This document shows, piece after piece, positions 53,641 through 63,329 of a stretch of 64,000 bases of DNA. A program made the position numbers and the translations under genes. The stretch lies in contig CALKEB010000046.1 of the NCBI GenBank assembly GCA_938084845.1, forward strand, positions 1 to 64,000, read 5' to 3'. Each line of letters starts with the position of its first letter. Position 1 is the first letter of the stretch. The stretch comes from an uncultured Polaribacter sp. (GTDB taxonomy: Bacteria; Bacteroidota; Bacteroidia; Flavobacteriales; Flavobacteriaceae). The notes under the pieces are model-generated. The model did no database searches, was not told the origin of the DNA, and saw nothing but the letters and a program-made list of their open reading frames with translations.

Positions 53641-54804
53641 ATGAAACGAATAATTATCTGTTGTCTTTTAGCGAGTTTTTTTATCAATTGTGATAAAAAA
53701 TCAGAAATCATTTCAACAGTTAAAGTGAAAAACGATTTATCTCTTGATAGAGAATTTGAAACTGTTGAGGTAGATATTTCTAAAATAGCATCAGAAAAAC
53801 AAGCTAATTTAGTAGTTTTTGATTCAGATGACAACATTGTTACTTCTCAAACTGTAGATACTGATTTAGATGGTAAAAATGATGTTATTTTATTTCAACC
53901 TTCAATAAAAGCAAATGCTACTAGGACATATACCTTATCAATTTCGGATAAAAAACAAGATTCAGTAATTAATTACTGTTATTCTCGATTTGTACCAGAA
54001 AGAACAGACGACTATACTTGGGAAAACAATAGAGTTGCTTTTAGAACTTTTGGCCCAGCAGCGCAAAAAATGGTGGAAGAGGGTGTAAAAGGAGGAACAT
54101 TGTCTAGTGGAATTGATGCTTGGTTAAAACGAGTTGAATATCCTATTATCAATACTTGGTACAAAAGAAACGATATTAAAAAAGGTGCATATCATAAAGA
54201 TCATGGAGAAGGTTTAGATAATTTTCATGTAGGTGTAAGTAGAGGTATTGGAGGTACTGCTGTAAAAGTAGATACATCGTATTATTTTTCTAGAAACTTT
54301 ACATCTTATAAAACTATTACAACTGGACCTTTAAGAACAAGTTTCGTACTAACATATGGTACTTGGGATGCTGCAGGAAAACAAATTGACGAAACTAAAC
54401 AGATATCCTTAGATTATGGTCAAAACTTAACACGTTTTGAAATTGATGTTATGGGAACAGAAACTCTTTCTTCAGGGATTACTTTGCACAACAAAAAAGG
54501 AGTTACCAACCAAAATAATACTAATTTTTGGGTAAGTCATTGGGAAGCTATAGATGATTCAGAAGTAGGTACAGGAATTGTAACCACAAAACCTTATTTT
54601 TCTGAATCTGAAAAATATGTTACATCAAAAAAAGATGAAAGCAATCATTTTTTACATTTAAATGTAGTTGATGAAAAAGTTATTTTTTATAGTGGTTTTG
54701 GATGGAAAAAAAGCAAACAATTTAGCACTCAAGAAGATTGGGAAAATTATTTGACAGATTTCTCTCAAAAATTAAATAATCCTTTAATCGTTACTATAAA
54801 TTAA
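53641..54804 (+). CDS. DUF4861 family lipoprotein, function unknown
   Basis: The 387-residue protein starts with a short hydrophobic segment and lipobox ('ASFFINC-DK', Cys17), so it is probably lipid-anchored and acts in the periplasm or at the outer membrane. The body has 'FVPERTDDYTWENNRVAFRTFGP', 'GIDAWLKRVEYPIINTWYKRN' and 'YHKDHGEGLDNFHVGVSRGIGG', the conserved core of DUF4861. Conserved His, Asp, Tyr and Arg residues in these segments suggest an enzyme on carbohydrate. It lies between kduD and the TRAP transporter, so uronate oligosaccharides are a reasonable substrate guess. No reaction is assigned. Confidence 0.8.
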   Translation: MKRIIICCLLASFFINCDKKSEIISTVKVKNDLSLDREFETVEVDISKIASEKQANLVVFDSDDNIVTSQTVDTDLDGKNDVILFQPSIKANATRTYTLSISDKKQDSVINYCYSRFVPERTDDYTWENNRVAFRTFGPAAQKMVEEGVKGGTLSSGIDAWLKRVEYPIINTWYKRNDIKKGAYHKDHGEGLDNFHVGVSRGIGGTAVKVDTSYYFSRNFTSYKTITTGPLRTSFVLTYGTWDAAGKQIDETKQISLDYGQNLTRFEIDVMGTETLSSGITLHNKKGVTNQNNTNFWVSHWEAIDDSEVGTGIVTTKPYFSESEKYVTSKKDESNHFLHLNVVDEKVIFYSGFGWKKSKQFSTQEDWENYLTDFSQKLNNPLIVTIN

Positions 54805-54817
54805 TTAACCATAAATA

Positions 54818-55804
54818 ATGAATAAGCAATACTTTCTTCAATACCTATTTCTACTAACAATTTCTATATTCTTTTTTGGTTGCCAATCAGAATCATCGGT
54901 AAAAACAATACGCTTAGGTCATGCTTTAGACACACAACATCCAGTTCATAAGGCGATGGTTATTTTAGGTGAAGAATTAGAGAAGCAATCACAAGGAAAA
55001 TTAAAATTAAACATTTATCCAAGTGGACAATTAGGTGGTGAAAGAGAATGTTTAGAGTTATTGCAAATAGGTAGTTTGGATATTACTAAAGTTTCTGCAG
55101 CAGTTTTAGAAAACTTTATTCCTGAATATAAAGTATTTAGTGTTCCTTATATGTTTAGAGATAAAAAGCATACTTTTAGTGTTTTTGACAGTGAAATAGG
55201 TGAAAGTTTATTATTGAAAGGTGAAAAATTTAGACTTCGAGGATTAACATTTTATGATGCAGGAAGTAGAAGTTTTTATATGAAAGAGGCACCTATAAAA
55301 TCTCCAACAGACTTAAAAGGAAAAAAAATTAGAGTTCAAAAAAGTAACATGGCTGTAGAAATGGTTAATGATCTTGGAGGTTCTCCTACACCAATTTCTT
55401 GGGGAGAATTATATACTGCTTTACAACAGGGTGTTGTTGATGGAGCTGAAAATAATCCGCCTAGTTTTTATACATCTAAACACTATGAGGTATGTAAATT
55501 TTACTCATTAGACGAACACACTGCTGTACCAGATGTTTTATTGATAGGGACTGATACTTGGAGTCGTTTAAATCAAGAAGAAAAACAATGGGTAAAAAAT
55601 GCGGTAAAAACAAGTACTATAGCGCAAAGAAAATTATGGTCGGATTCAGAAAAAGAATCTTTAGCTGCAGTTAAAAAAGCCGGTGTAAAAATTGTTTATC
55701 CTGATAAAAAACCTTTTGAAGAGCGAACCAAAGGAATTTTAAAAATGTTTGATAATAATGAAGAAATGAAATCTTTAATCACTTCTATAAAAAATCAACA
55801 ATAA
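54818..55804 (+). CDS. TRAP transporter substrate-binding protein (DctP type)
   Basis: The 328-residue periplasmic binding protein has a lipoprotein signal ('FFFGC-QSE', Cys22), then 'RLGHALDTQHPVHKAM', 'LGGERECLELLQIGSLDI', 'KKIRVQKSNMAVEMVNDLGGSPTPISWGELYTALQQGVVDGAENN', the family signature with the carboxylate-binding arginine. TRAP systems carry organic acids with a sodium gradient. Its stop overlaps the dctQ start (TAATG), and the uronate context suggests glucuronate or related acids as cargo. Confidence 0.94.
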   Translation: MNKQYFLQYLFLLTISIFFFGCQSESSVKTIRLGHALDTQHPVHKAMVILGEELEKQSQGKLKLNIYPSGQLGGERECLELLQIGSLDITKVSAAVLENFIPEYKVFSVPYMFRDKKHTFSVFDSEIGESLLLKGEKFRLRGLTFYDAGSRSFYMKEAPIKSPTDLKGKKIRVQKSNMAVEMVNDLGGSPTPISWGELYTALQQGVVDGAENNPPSFYTSKHYEVCKFYSLDEHTAVPDVLLIGTDTWSRLNQEEKQWVKNAVKTSTIAQRKLWSDSEKESLAAVKKAGVKIVYPDKKPFEERTKGILKMFDNNEEMKSLITSIKNQQ

Positions 55805-56274
55805 TGAGAGCAAAAATAGATAGCGTTTTAGAAAAATTAGTTTTACTAATTTTAGTATTAATGTTAGTTAGTGTTGTTTGGCAGGTATTTTCAAGATTTG
55901 TTTTAAGAGCGCCAAGTACCATAACTGATGAAGTATCTAGTTTCTCTTTAATTTGGGTTGGATTATTAGGAGCAGCTTATGCAGCTGGTAAAAATTTACA
56001 TTTAGCAATTGATTTAATTCCTGAAGCTGTTGTTAAAAAAAGTCAAAACTTATTCAATGGAATAGTATTTATATCCATAACTATTTTTGCATTTACAGTA
56101 ATGATTATTGGCGGATTTAGATTAGTGCAACTAAGTTTTCAATTCGGACAAACATCTGCAACCTTAAAAATTCCATTGGGATTTATTTATATGGTAGTCC
56201 CTATTTCAGGAGTTTTAATTTGCTATTACAGCATGGATACATTATTAAACTTAAGAAAATTAAACAAAGCATAA
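55804..56274 (+). CDS. TRAP transporter small membrane subunit (DctQ type)
   Basis: The 156-residue protein has four predicted membrane segments (about 12-33, 45-65, 83-107, 125-145) and the 'VFSRFVLRAPSTITDEVSSFSLIWVGLLGAAYA' region typical of DctQ. It bridges the binding protein and the large channel subunit. It overlaps the previous gene by one base and precedes dctM by three bases. Confidence 0.92.
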   Translation: MRAKIDSVLEKLVLLILVLMLVSVVWQVFSRFVLRAPSTITDEVSSFSLIWVGLLGAAYAAGKNLHLAIDLIPEAVVKKSQNLFNGIVFISITIFAFTVMIIGGFRLVQLSFQFGQTSATLKIPLGFIYMVVPISGVLICYYSMDTLLNLRKLNKA

Positions 56275-56277
56275 TTT

Positions 56278-57576
56278 ATGAATTTAGTTGAAGTCCTTAT
56301 TTTAGTTGTTAGTTTTTTAGTTTTCTTATCACTTAGAGTACCAATTGCTATTGCTATTGGTTTGGCAGCCTTATTTACCTTATTAAGTGCAATGCCTTTT
56401 TTACCTTCGGTTACAACATTAGCTCAAAGAATGGCAACCTCTTTAGATAGTTTTACACTTTCTGCAATTCCGTTTTTTATATTGGCAGGACAAGTAATGA
56501 ATCGCGGAGGAATTGCAGTACGACTCATAAATTTTGCTAAAGCTATCGTTGGACCGTTACCTGGAGGTTTAGCGTTTGTAAATATTATTTCTTGTATGTT
56601 ATTTGGAGCAATTTCTGGTTCTGCTGTTGCTGCTGCTTCAGCTATTGGAGGTTTTATGAATCCAATGATGGAAAAAGACGGTTATGATAAATCGTTTAGT
56701 GCAGCAGTTAATATTACAAGTGCAACGACTGGTTTAATCATTCCACCAAGTAACGTTTTAATTGTTTATTCTCTAGCTAGCGGGGGTGTATCAATTGCCG
56801 CACTATTTATTGCAGGTTATGTACCAGGTTTATTAATTGGTTTGGCTTTAATGATTGTAGCTTTAATCTATTCTATCATTAAAAAATACCCAACAGATAA
56901 ATTAGTAGGCTTTAAAGAATTCTTTAAAAGATTTGTTGATGCTTTTCCAAGTTTAATGTTATTAGTAGTTGTAATTGGAGGAATTGTAGCAGGAATTTTC
57001 ACGGCTACAGAGGCATCAGCAATTGCAGTAATTTACACGTTAGTTTTAGGGTTCTTTTACAAAGAAATTACTATTAAGGATATATCACCAATATTATTAG
57101 AAACAATAAAAACTTCAGCAATTGTATTATTGTTAGTCTCTACCTCTATTGCAATGTCTTGGGTAATGAGTTATGAGAATATTCCCCAAGAAATTAGCAA
57201 TACATTATTAGCAATTAGTGATAATCCAATTGTAATTTTAATTATCATCAATTTGATATTATTATTTGTTGGTGTATTTATGGATATGACTCCAGCTGTC
57301 TTAATTTTTACGCCAATATTTTTACCAATCGTAACAGAATTAGGAATGGATCCAATTCACTTTGGTATTATTATGATAATGAACTTATGTATAGGCTTGT
57401 GTACGCCTCCTGTAGGGTCTGTACTCTTTGTAGGTTGTAGTGTGGCTGATTTAAAAATACAACAAGTAATAAGACCATTATTACCTTTGTTCTTGGTAAT
57501 GATAGGAGTATTACTACTTATTACTTATTTTCCAGATTTAACACTTTGGTTACCTAGACAATTTGATTTGTTGTAA
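56278..57576 (+). CDS. TRAP transporter large membrane subunit (DctM type)
   Basis: The 432-residue sodium-dependent transport subunit has about 12 hydrophobic segments, with 'IPFFILAGQVMNRGGIAVRLINFAKAIVGPLPGGLAFVNIISCMLFGAISGSAVAAASAIG', 'GLIIPPSNVLIVYSLASGG' and 'LCTPPVGSVLFVGC', all typical of DctM. It is the last gene of the operon starting at the SDR gene; the next gene is convergent with a 15-bp gap and no clear terminator. Confidence 0.95.
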   Translation: MNLVEVLILVVSFLVFLSLRVPIAIAIGLAALFTLLSAMPFLPSVTTLAQRMATSLDSFTLSAIPFFILAGQVMNRGGIAVRLINFAKAIVGPLPGGLAFVNIISCMLFGAISGSAVAAASAIGGFMNPMMEKDGYDKSFSAAVNITSATTGLIIPPSNVLIVYSLASGGVSIAALFIAGYVPGLLIGLALMIVALIYSIIKKYPTDKLVGFKEFFKRFVDAFPSLMLLVVVIGGIVAGIFTATEASAIAVIYTLVLGFFYKEITIKDISPILLETIKTSAIVLLLVSTSIAMSWVMSYENIPQEISNTLLAISDNPIVILIIINLILLFVGVFMDMTPAVLIFTPIFLPIVTELGMDPIHFGIIMIMNLCIGLCTPPVGSVLFVGCSVADLKIQQVIRPLLPLFLVMIGVLLLITYFPDLTLWLPRQFDLL

Positions 57577-57591
57577 GAATAAGTGGTTAGA

Positions 57592-58560
57592 TTATTTAGT
57601 AAAACTATCCAATATTTTCATTACTTCAACTCCATCATTAATTGTACAAGGGTTTTCAGCTTTTCCTAAAAAATAATTCACAGTTTGTTCTATTAGGGGC
57701 TGTTGAACATGTGGAGGGTTTTCAAATGAAAACACTTCGTTTTTATCTACAGTTTTAAAAAAAACTTCTTCACCATAAAAAGAAAAAGTGATTGTACCCT
57801 TTTCTCCATAAATTTTACACTCGTCTTTTACATCTTTTTCTGATGCAATAAAGTTCCAAATTCCCCTAAATTGAATTCCACTTTCAAATGTCATAATTCC
57901 GTTTACAATATCTGCGACTTTATTATTTTGAGTTGATGATGTGCTAAAACCTTCAGCATTTTTAAGATTACCAAAATAATGTAACATTAAATCTATTTGA
58001 TGAGGAGCAATATCATGAAAATATCCACCTCCAGAAGTTTCTGGTTTTAATCTCCAATTATCATCTGTTTTTGCTATGACATTATTTGTCGTTGACTGTA
58101 AGATAGTGATGTTTACAAAATGTATTTTTCCAATGCTGTTCGTATTTAAGAGTTCCTTAACTTTCTGAAAAGCGGGTAAGTTTCTCCTGTAGTGTGCAAT
58201 TACAATTTTATCATTTTCTTTAACTATTTTTTTTAATTCTTTAGCTTCATTAGCATCTAAAGTCATTGGTTTTTCTAAATACACAAATTTACCAGCAGCC
58301 AAACATTGTTTAGCAATTTGTAAATGTGTAGAGGGTGGAGTTGCAATATAAAGGGCATTTATTTCACAATGGTTAATAATACCATCAATTGTATTATAAA
58401 AAAATGGAACATCGTGTCTCTCTGCAAAGTCTTTGGCCTTTTTTTTATTCCTACGCATCACAGCAACTAATTCTGAGTTGGCTACTTTTTGAAATGCAGG
58501 ACCGCTTTTTACTTCTGCAACATCACCACAACCAATAATTCCCCATTTGATAGTATCCAT
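57592..58560 (-). CDS. Gfo/Idh/MocA family oxidoreductase
   Basis: The 322-residue NAD(P)-dependent enzyme has the Rossmann motif 'WGIIGCGDVAEVKSGPAF' and 'YLEKPMTLDANEA' with the conserved Lys, plus 'GGGYFHDIAPHQIDLMLHYFG' in the C-terminal domain. Members oxidise or reduce sugars or inositol. It starts three bases after uxaC on the same strand and thus belongs to the uronate locus, where it may act on a sugar acid or an unusual uronic acid. Its substrate is unknown. Confidence 0.88.
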   Translation of the reverse strand: MDTIKWGIIGCGDVAEVKSGPAFQKVANSELVAVMRRNKKKAKDFAERHDVPFFYNTIDGIINHCEINALYIATPPSTHLQIAKQCLAAGKFVYLEKPMTLDANEAKELKKIVKENDKIVIAHYRRNLPAFQKVKELLNTNSIGKIHFVNITILQSTTNNVIAKTDDNWRLKPETSGGGYFHDIAPHQIDLMLHYFGNLKNAEGFSTSSTQNNKVADIVNGIMTFESGIQFRGIWNFIASEKDVKDECKIYGEKGTITFSFYGEEVFFKTVDKNEVFSFENPPHVQQPLIEQTVNYFLGKAENPCTINDGVEVMKILDSFTK

Positions 58561-58563
58561 AAA

Positions 58564-59970
58564 TTATTCTTTGAAATTGAAGTAGTTTTTTGCGTTATTG
58601 TAACAAATATCACTTACAATTTTACCTAAATACTCTTCATCTGCTGGTAATTCTCCATTCTCAACATCAGAACCAATAACATTACATAATATACGCCTAA
58701 AGTATTCATGTCTTGGAAAAGACAAAAAACTTCTAGAATCCGTTAACATACCAACAAAACAAGACAACAAACCTAAATTAGATAACGTATTAATTTGCTT
58801 TTCCATTCCATCTTTTTGGTCTAAAAACCACCAAGCAGCACCATATTGCATTTTTCCTTTTATAGTTCCGTCATTAAAATTTCCAACCATAGTTGCAAAA
58901 ACTTCGCTATCAGCAGGGTTTAAATTGTAAACTATTGTTTTTGTTAATTGATTTGTACTATCTAATTTATTTAATACACCACTTAAAGCTCGAGCTTGCG
59001 AAAAATCACCTATAGAATCAAATCCAGTATCTGGACCAAGTTCATCCAATAATCTTTTGTTGTTATTTCTAATGGCACCTAAGTGAAACTGCTGTGTCCA
59101 GCCAATTTTATGGTACATTTTACAAAGCTCAATAACCGTTTTAAATTTGAAGAAAGCAACTTCATTATCTGTTAAAGATTGATTATTTCTAACCTTAACA
59201 AATAAGGTGTCTATATCATAAATATCTTCTTCAAAGAAATACAATTGTTCAAAACCATGATCAGATAATCTACCACCATTATCATTAAAGAAGTTAATCC
59301 TACTTTCTAAAGCCTTTAATAAATCATTATAAGTATTTATATTAACTTTTGATATGTTTTCAAGTTTGGCTAAATATTTATTATAGGTTTTAGAGTTTTC
59401 AACAGCAAAAGAATTATCTGGTCTAAAAGTAGGAAATGTCTGAACTTTTGAAGCATCTTTTTGTATTGCAATATGATACTCTAAAGAATCTGCAGGGTCA
59501 TCTGTTGTGCATAAGCTTTCTACATTTTGCATTTTTAGTAAGCCATTTGCAGAGTGGGATTTTTGTTGTAAAATGACAGAAGTTTTTTCATAAATTTCTT
59601 CGGCATTTTCAGGACACAAAATTTCATCAATATTAAAGTATGCTTTCAACTCTAAAGACGTCCAATGAAATAATGGATTCTTTAAGGTATATGGAACGAC
59701 CTCTGCCCACTTTAGAAACTTGTCTTTATCAGTTGCATTACCAGTAATGTATTTTTCGTTAATTCCATAAGCACGCATTGCTCTCCATTTATAATGATCG
59801 CCATATAACCAAGCTTGAGTTATATTTTCAAATTGGGTGTCTTTAGCAATTTGTCTAGGAGAAAGGTGATTGTGATAATCGATTATAGGTAACGTTTTTC
59901 CAAAATTATGATATAGATTTTTTGCAAAATCATTTTTTAATAAAAAGTTTTTTGTAAGAAATTGACTCAT
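58564..59970 (-). CDS. uxaC: Glucuronate isomerase
   Basis: The 468-residue amidohydrolase-family enzyme converts D-glucuronate to D-fructuronate (and D-galacturonate to D-tagaturonate). The metal motif 'IDYHNHLSP' (His-x-His) lies near residue 33, with 'WTQQFHLGAIRNNNKR' and 'MLTDSRSFLSFPRHEYFRRILC' farther on, close to E. coli UxaC (470). uxuA nearby supports the glucuronate branch. It is divergent from susC, and the operator candidate lies between. Confidence 0.96.
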   Translation of the reverse strand: MSQFLTKNFLLKNDFAKNLYHNFGKTLPIIDYHNHLSPRQIAKDTQFENITQAWLYGDHYKWRAMRAYGINEKYITGNATDKDKFLKWAEVVPYTLKNPLFHWTSLELKAYFNIDEILCPENAEEIYEKTSVILQQKSHSANGLLKMQNVESLCTTDDPADSLEYHIAIQKDASKVQTFPTFRPDNSFAVENSKTYNKYLAKLENISKVNINTYNDLLKALESRINFFNDNGGRLSDHGFEQLYFFEEDIYDIDTLFVKVRNNQSLTDNEVAFFKFKTVIELCKMYHKIGWTQQFHLGAIRNNNKRLLDELGPDTGFDSIGDFSQARALSGVLNKLDSTNQLTKTIVYNLNPADSEVFATMVGNFNDGTIKGKMQYGAAWWFLDQKDGMEKQINTLSNLGLLSCFVGMLTDSRSFLSFPRHEYFRRILCNVIGSDVENGELPADEEYLGKIVSDICYNNAKNYFNFKE

Positions 59971-60089
59971 TGCATTAATAATAAAGATTTAAAAATTAGA
60001 GGTAAATATACAACGATAAATGGTTAATCTGAGATAATTATAATAATCAAAAGTGAATATAAATAATTTAGAATTACAAATATTTCAGT

Positions 60090-60102
60090 ATAGTACAGGA
60101 TA
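60090..60102. promoter_or_regulatory. Candidate operator between uxaC and susC (copy 2)
   Basis: ATAGTACAGGATA is identical to 49776-49788. Here the surrounding bases extend it into an inverted repeat AGTAT-N8-ATACT (60087-60104). TAACATTG (60123-60130), a near match to TAnnTTTG, starts 21 nt after the motif as in copy 1. It may serve susC and the divergent uxaC. Confidence 0.55.
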
Positions 60103-60122
60103 CTCTTAAATTAATATAATAT

Positions 60123-60155
60123 TAACATTGTGCATCTAACGTAATTCTATTTTCT
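60123..60155 (+). promoter_or_regulatory. Candidate susC promoter elements
   Basis: Two readings are possible. TAACATTG (60123-60130) as a -7 box has the same distance to the operator as in the uronate operon. Alternatively TTG (60128-60130), 17 nt, TATTTTCT (60148-60155) forms a -33/-7 pair. Only mapping of the transcript start can choose. Confidence 0.3.
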
Positions 60156-60199
60156 TGCGTTATTGTTCAATTAATTTTATTTTAAATTTAAATTAACAA

Positions 60200-63100
60200 A
60201 TGAAAAAAAATTTTAAAACAAAAAGACCATTATTAACTTTATTCTTTTTTCTTTTAGCTTTTAGTTTTAATATTATAGCTCAAGAAACGATAAAAGGTAC
60301 TGTATCTGATAAAGATGGAAACTTATTACCAGGTGTTAGTGTCTTACAAAAAGGAACAACAAATGGAGTAGGAACTGATTTTGACGGAAACTTCTCTATA
60401 AACTTAACTCTTGGTCAGAAAATATTAGTTTTTTCTTACTTGGGTTTTGAAACTCTGGAAGTACCCATTATCAATAAGAAAAACATTAATATAATACTTA
60501 ATGAGAGTTCAGAAACTTTAAATGAAATAATAATAGTAGGTTATGGTACTCAGAAAAAAGAAAGTGTTGTAGGTGCTATTTCTCAAATAAAGGGAGAGGA
60601 TTTAATGGAAAGAACCTCTGGTATTGCTAATATGGAAGAAGCATTACAAGGAAATCTTCCCGGTGTAACCGCAATTCAAGGTAGTGGAGTTCCTGGAGAA
60701 AACAGTATGAGAATTTTTGTAAGAGGTAGAAGTTCTTGGAATGGAGATGGTGGTCCTCTAATATTAGTAGATGGTATTAAGAGATCAATGACTGACATAG
60801 ACATGAATGATGTAGAAAATATTTCAGTGCTTAAAGATGCATCTGCAACTGCAGTTTTTGGGGTAGAAGGTGCTAATGGAGTAATAATAATAACTACAAA
60901 ACGAGGTAAAATAGGTAAAGCACAACTATCTCTTAGTGTTAATTCTACTATTAAAATGGTTTCTCAATTGCCAGAGAAGTTAGATTCTTATAATGGTTTA
61001 TTAGAGGCAAATAGTGCTATCCTAAGAGGTATGGCTCAATCACCAAATACATGGAATAATTACACCCCATTACCAATTGTAAATAGATATCTTAACCCTT
61101 CTAGTTTAGAACAAAGTTACATTTATCCTAATGTTAATTGGGAAGATGAATTGTTGAAAGATTTTGCACAAGATTATAGAATTAATTTATCTGTTCGAGG
61201 TGGTAATAAAAAAGCTAAATACTTTGGTAGTTTAGCTTACCAAACCGTGAATGATATATTTGATGGGGGAAAATATGATAATGGCAGAGGATATTTAGGT
61301 GAGTATAGATATGATAGATTTAATTTTAGATCCAACATAGATTTTAGCATAACAAATACTACTGAGTTTTCTGTTAGCTTAGGTGGTTTCACAGGTATAA
61401 GAGAAAGTCCAAGTGGTCTAGGTAATGTAACTAACGGACTATATCTAATAGCTCCAACTCTTTATCCTCCAGTATACCCAGATGGAATTTATGGTAATCC
61501 TTTTAGTTATTTTAATGTTTACGTAAACCCAGTTGAATCATTACAAGCAAGGGGTTATGACACGTACAGAACATTTCAAATAAATACCGATTTTATTCTA
61601 AAACAAAAACTAGATTTTATAACTGAAGGTTTGTCATTTAAAGGTCGTTTTTCTTTAGATAATACACAAAGAAGTAGACAAGATTTGAATGATGGAGGTG
61701 TAATTTATAGAGTTTATGATGGAGATCAAGAGACCCTTCTTACACCAGATGTAACAACTAGATTTGGCTATGTGCAAGACCCATGGGGTTTAGAAACTTC
61801 AGAGGTTGAAGAAGGTCAGCGATCACGAAGAATGGTTTATGATTTTTCATTAAACTACAATAGAACTTTTGCAGATAAGCACAACCTGACCGCCTTGTTT
61901 TTAGTTAGAAGACAAGAATCAGCTAGTGGTAGTGGAGGTGTTAATGCTTTTCCAAGATACCGTGAAGATTGGGTAGGAAGGGTTACTTATAATTACGATT
62001 CAAGATATTTTATAGACATAAATGGAGCTTACAACGGATCTGAGCAATATGGCCCAGGTTACAGATTCGATCTATTCCCTTCTATAGCCTTAGGTTGGAC
62101 AATAACAAATGAATCCTTTATGGAAAAAAGTGAAAATTGGTTAAACAATCTTAAAATAAGAGGATCTTATGGACTTGTTGGAGACGACAACTTTCCAACA
62201 GCAGGAGGTAGATGGAGATGGCTTACACAGTGGGAATCTGGATCATCTGCTTATTTAGTTCCAAGTGCTTACGGAGGTAGGTCCCCTTATAATTTTTATA
62301 GAGAAGCTATAGTAGGAAACCCAAATCTTCAATGGGAGGAAGCTATTAAATATAATATTGGTGCAGAATTTTCTTTATTTGACGGTTTAATAAGTGGAGA
62401 GGTAGATTATTTTGCAGAAGATCGTGATAAAATTGTAGTTCTTAATAATAGAACTCAAGCAGATTTAGGAGGGTCTACAGCTCCACCAGCTAACATAGGT
62501 GTTACTGAAGTAAGAGGTTATGAAATTGTTCTTAGTTCAAGTTATACTTTTGACAATGGCTTAAATCTATTTGGTGATTTTAATTTTACTGAAGCGATAG
62601 ATAAAACAATAGTAAGAGATGATCCGTTTTTTACACCTGAGTATCTAAAACAAGCTGGTTACACAATTGGTCAAGGTAGATCTGCTATTCCTGCGGGTAT
62701 TTTAACCAGTTGGGATGATGTTTATATGTCAACACCACAAAATCAAAACCAAAATTTTACTAGAGTTGGGTATTATGATGTTGTAGATTTTGATGGAGAC
62801 GGAGTTTATGATAATAATTTTGATAATGCACCATTTGGATATCCAGAACAACCACAAAGAACGTGGAGTGCTACTTTAGGTGCACGTTACAAGGGTTTTA
62901 GTATTTCAGCTCAATTGTATGGTACTCAGAATGCTTCTAGATTATTCAGTAATCAAACATTTAGTAACTCAACACCTTTAATCTTTACTCAAGATTTAGA
63001 TTACTGGACCGTAGATACTCCAAATAATACAGATACTCAACCCTCATTTGGGGTGGCAGGTGCAACTAACCCAAGAGATAATTGGTTAGATGCCTCTATT

Positions 63101-63319
63101 ACAAGACTTAGAGCAGTTTCTCTAATGTATGATATTCCTAAAAGTACAGCTAAAAAACTTGGATTTCAAAAACTTCAAGTTTTTATAAACGGTAACAATC
63201 TATTTTTATGGTCTGATATGCCAGATGATAGAGAATTTAACAGATCTGGTACTGCTAGATCAAGAGGAGATTATCCTACATTAAAAAGATTTAACATTGG
63301 TTTTAACATGAATTTTTAA
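60200..63319 (+). CDS. SusC-like TonB-dependent outer-membrane transporter
   Basis: The 1039-residue protein has a signal peptide ('...NIIA-QET', about residue 27), a carboxypeptidase D regulatory-like domain (about 28-105, 'GTVSDKDGNLLPGVSVLQKGTTNGVGTDFDGNFSI'), a plug domain starting near 'IIVGYGTQKKESVVGAISQ' (about 113) with 'VFVRGRSSW' and 'PLILVDGIKR', and a 22-strand barrel ending in 'LKRFNIGFNMNF'. With SusD it imports oligosaccharides over the outer membrane. The susD gene follows after 10 nt. The context of uronate catabolism suggests a uronic acid-containing glycan as cargo. Confidence 0.95.
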   Translation: MKKNFKTKRPLLTLFFFLLAFSFNIIAQETIKGTVSDKDGNLLPGVSVLQKGTTNGVGTDFDGNFSINLTLGQKILVFSYLGFETLEVPIINKKNINIILNESSETLNEIIIVGYGTQKKESVVGAISQIKGEDLMERTSGIANMEEALQGNLPGVTAIQGSGVPGENSMRIFVRGRSSWNGDGGPLILVDGIKRSMTDIDMNDVENISVLKDASATAVFGVEGANGVIIITTKRGKIGKAQLSLSVNSTIKMVSQLPEKLDSYNGLLEANSAILRGMAQSPNTWNNYTPLPIVNRYLNPSSLEQSYIYPNVNWEDELLKDFAQDYRINLSVRGGNKKAKYFGSLAYQTVNDIFDGGKYDNGRGYLGEYRYDRFNFRSNIDFSITNTTEFSVSLGGFTGIRESPSGLGNVTNGLYLIAPTLYPPVYPDGIYGNPFSYFNVYVNPVESLQARGYDTYRTFQINTDFILKQKLDFITEGLSFKGRFSLDNTQRSRQDLNDGGVIYRVYDGDQETLLTPDVTTRFGYVQDPWGLETSEVEEGQRSRRMVYDFSLNYNRTFADKHNLTALFLVRRQESASGSGGVNAFPRYREDWVGRVTYNYDSRYFIDINGAYNGSEQYGPGYRFDLFPSIALGWTITNESFMEKSENWLNNLKIRGSYGLVGDDNFPTAGGRWRWLTQWESGSSAYLVPSAYGGRSPYNFYREAIVGNPNLQWEEAIKYNIGAEFSLFDGLISGEVDYFAEDRDKIVVLNNRTQADLGGSTAPPANIGVTEVRGYEIVLSSSYTFDNGLNLFGDFNFTEAIDKTIVRDDPFFTPEYLKQAGYTIGQGRSAIPAGILTSWDDVYMSTPQNQNQNFTRVGYYDVVDFDGDGVYDNNFDNAPFGYPEQPQRTWSATLGARYKGFSISAQLYGTQNASRLFSNQTFSNSTPLIFTQDLDYWTVDTPNNTDTQPSFGVAGATNPRDNWLDASITRLRAVSLMYDIPKSTAKKLGFQKLQVFINGNNLFLWSDMPDDREFNRSGTARSRGDYPTLKRFNIGFNMNF

Positions 63320-63329
63320 AAAAATAAAA

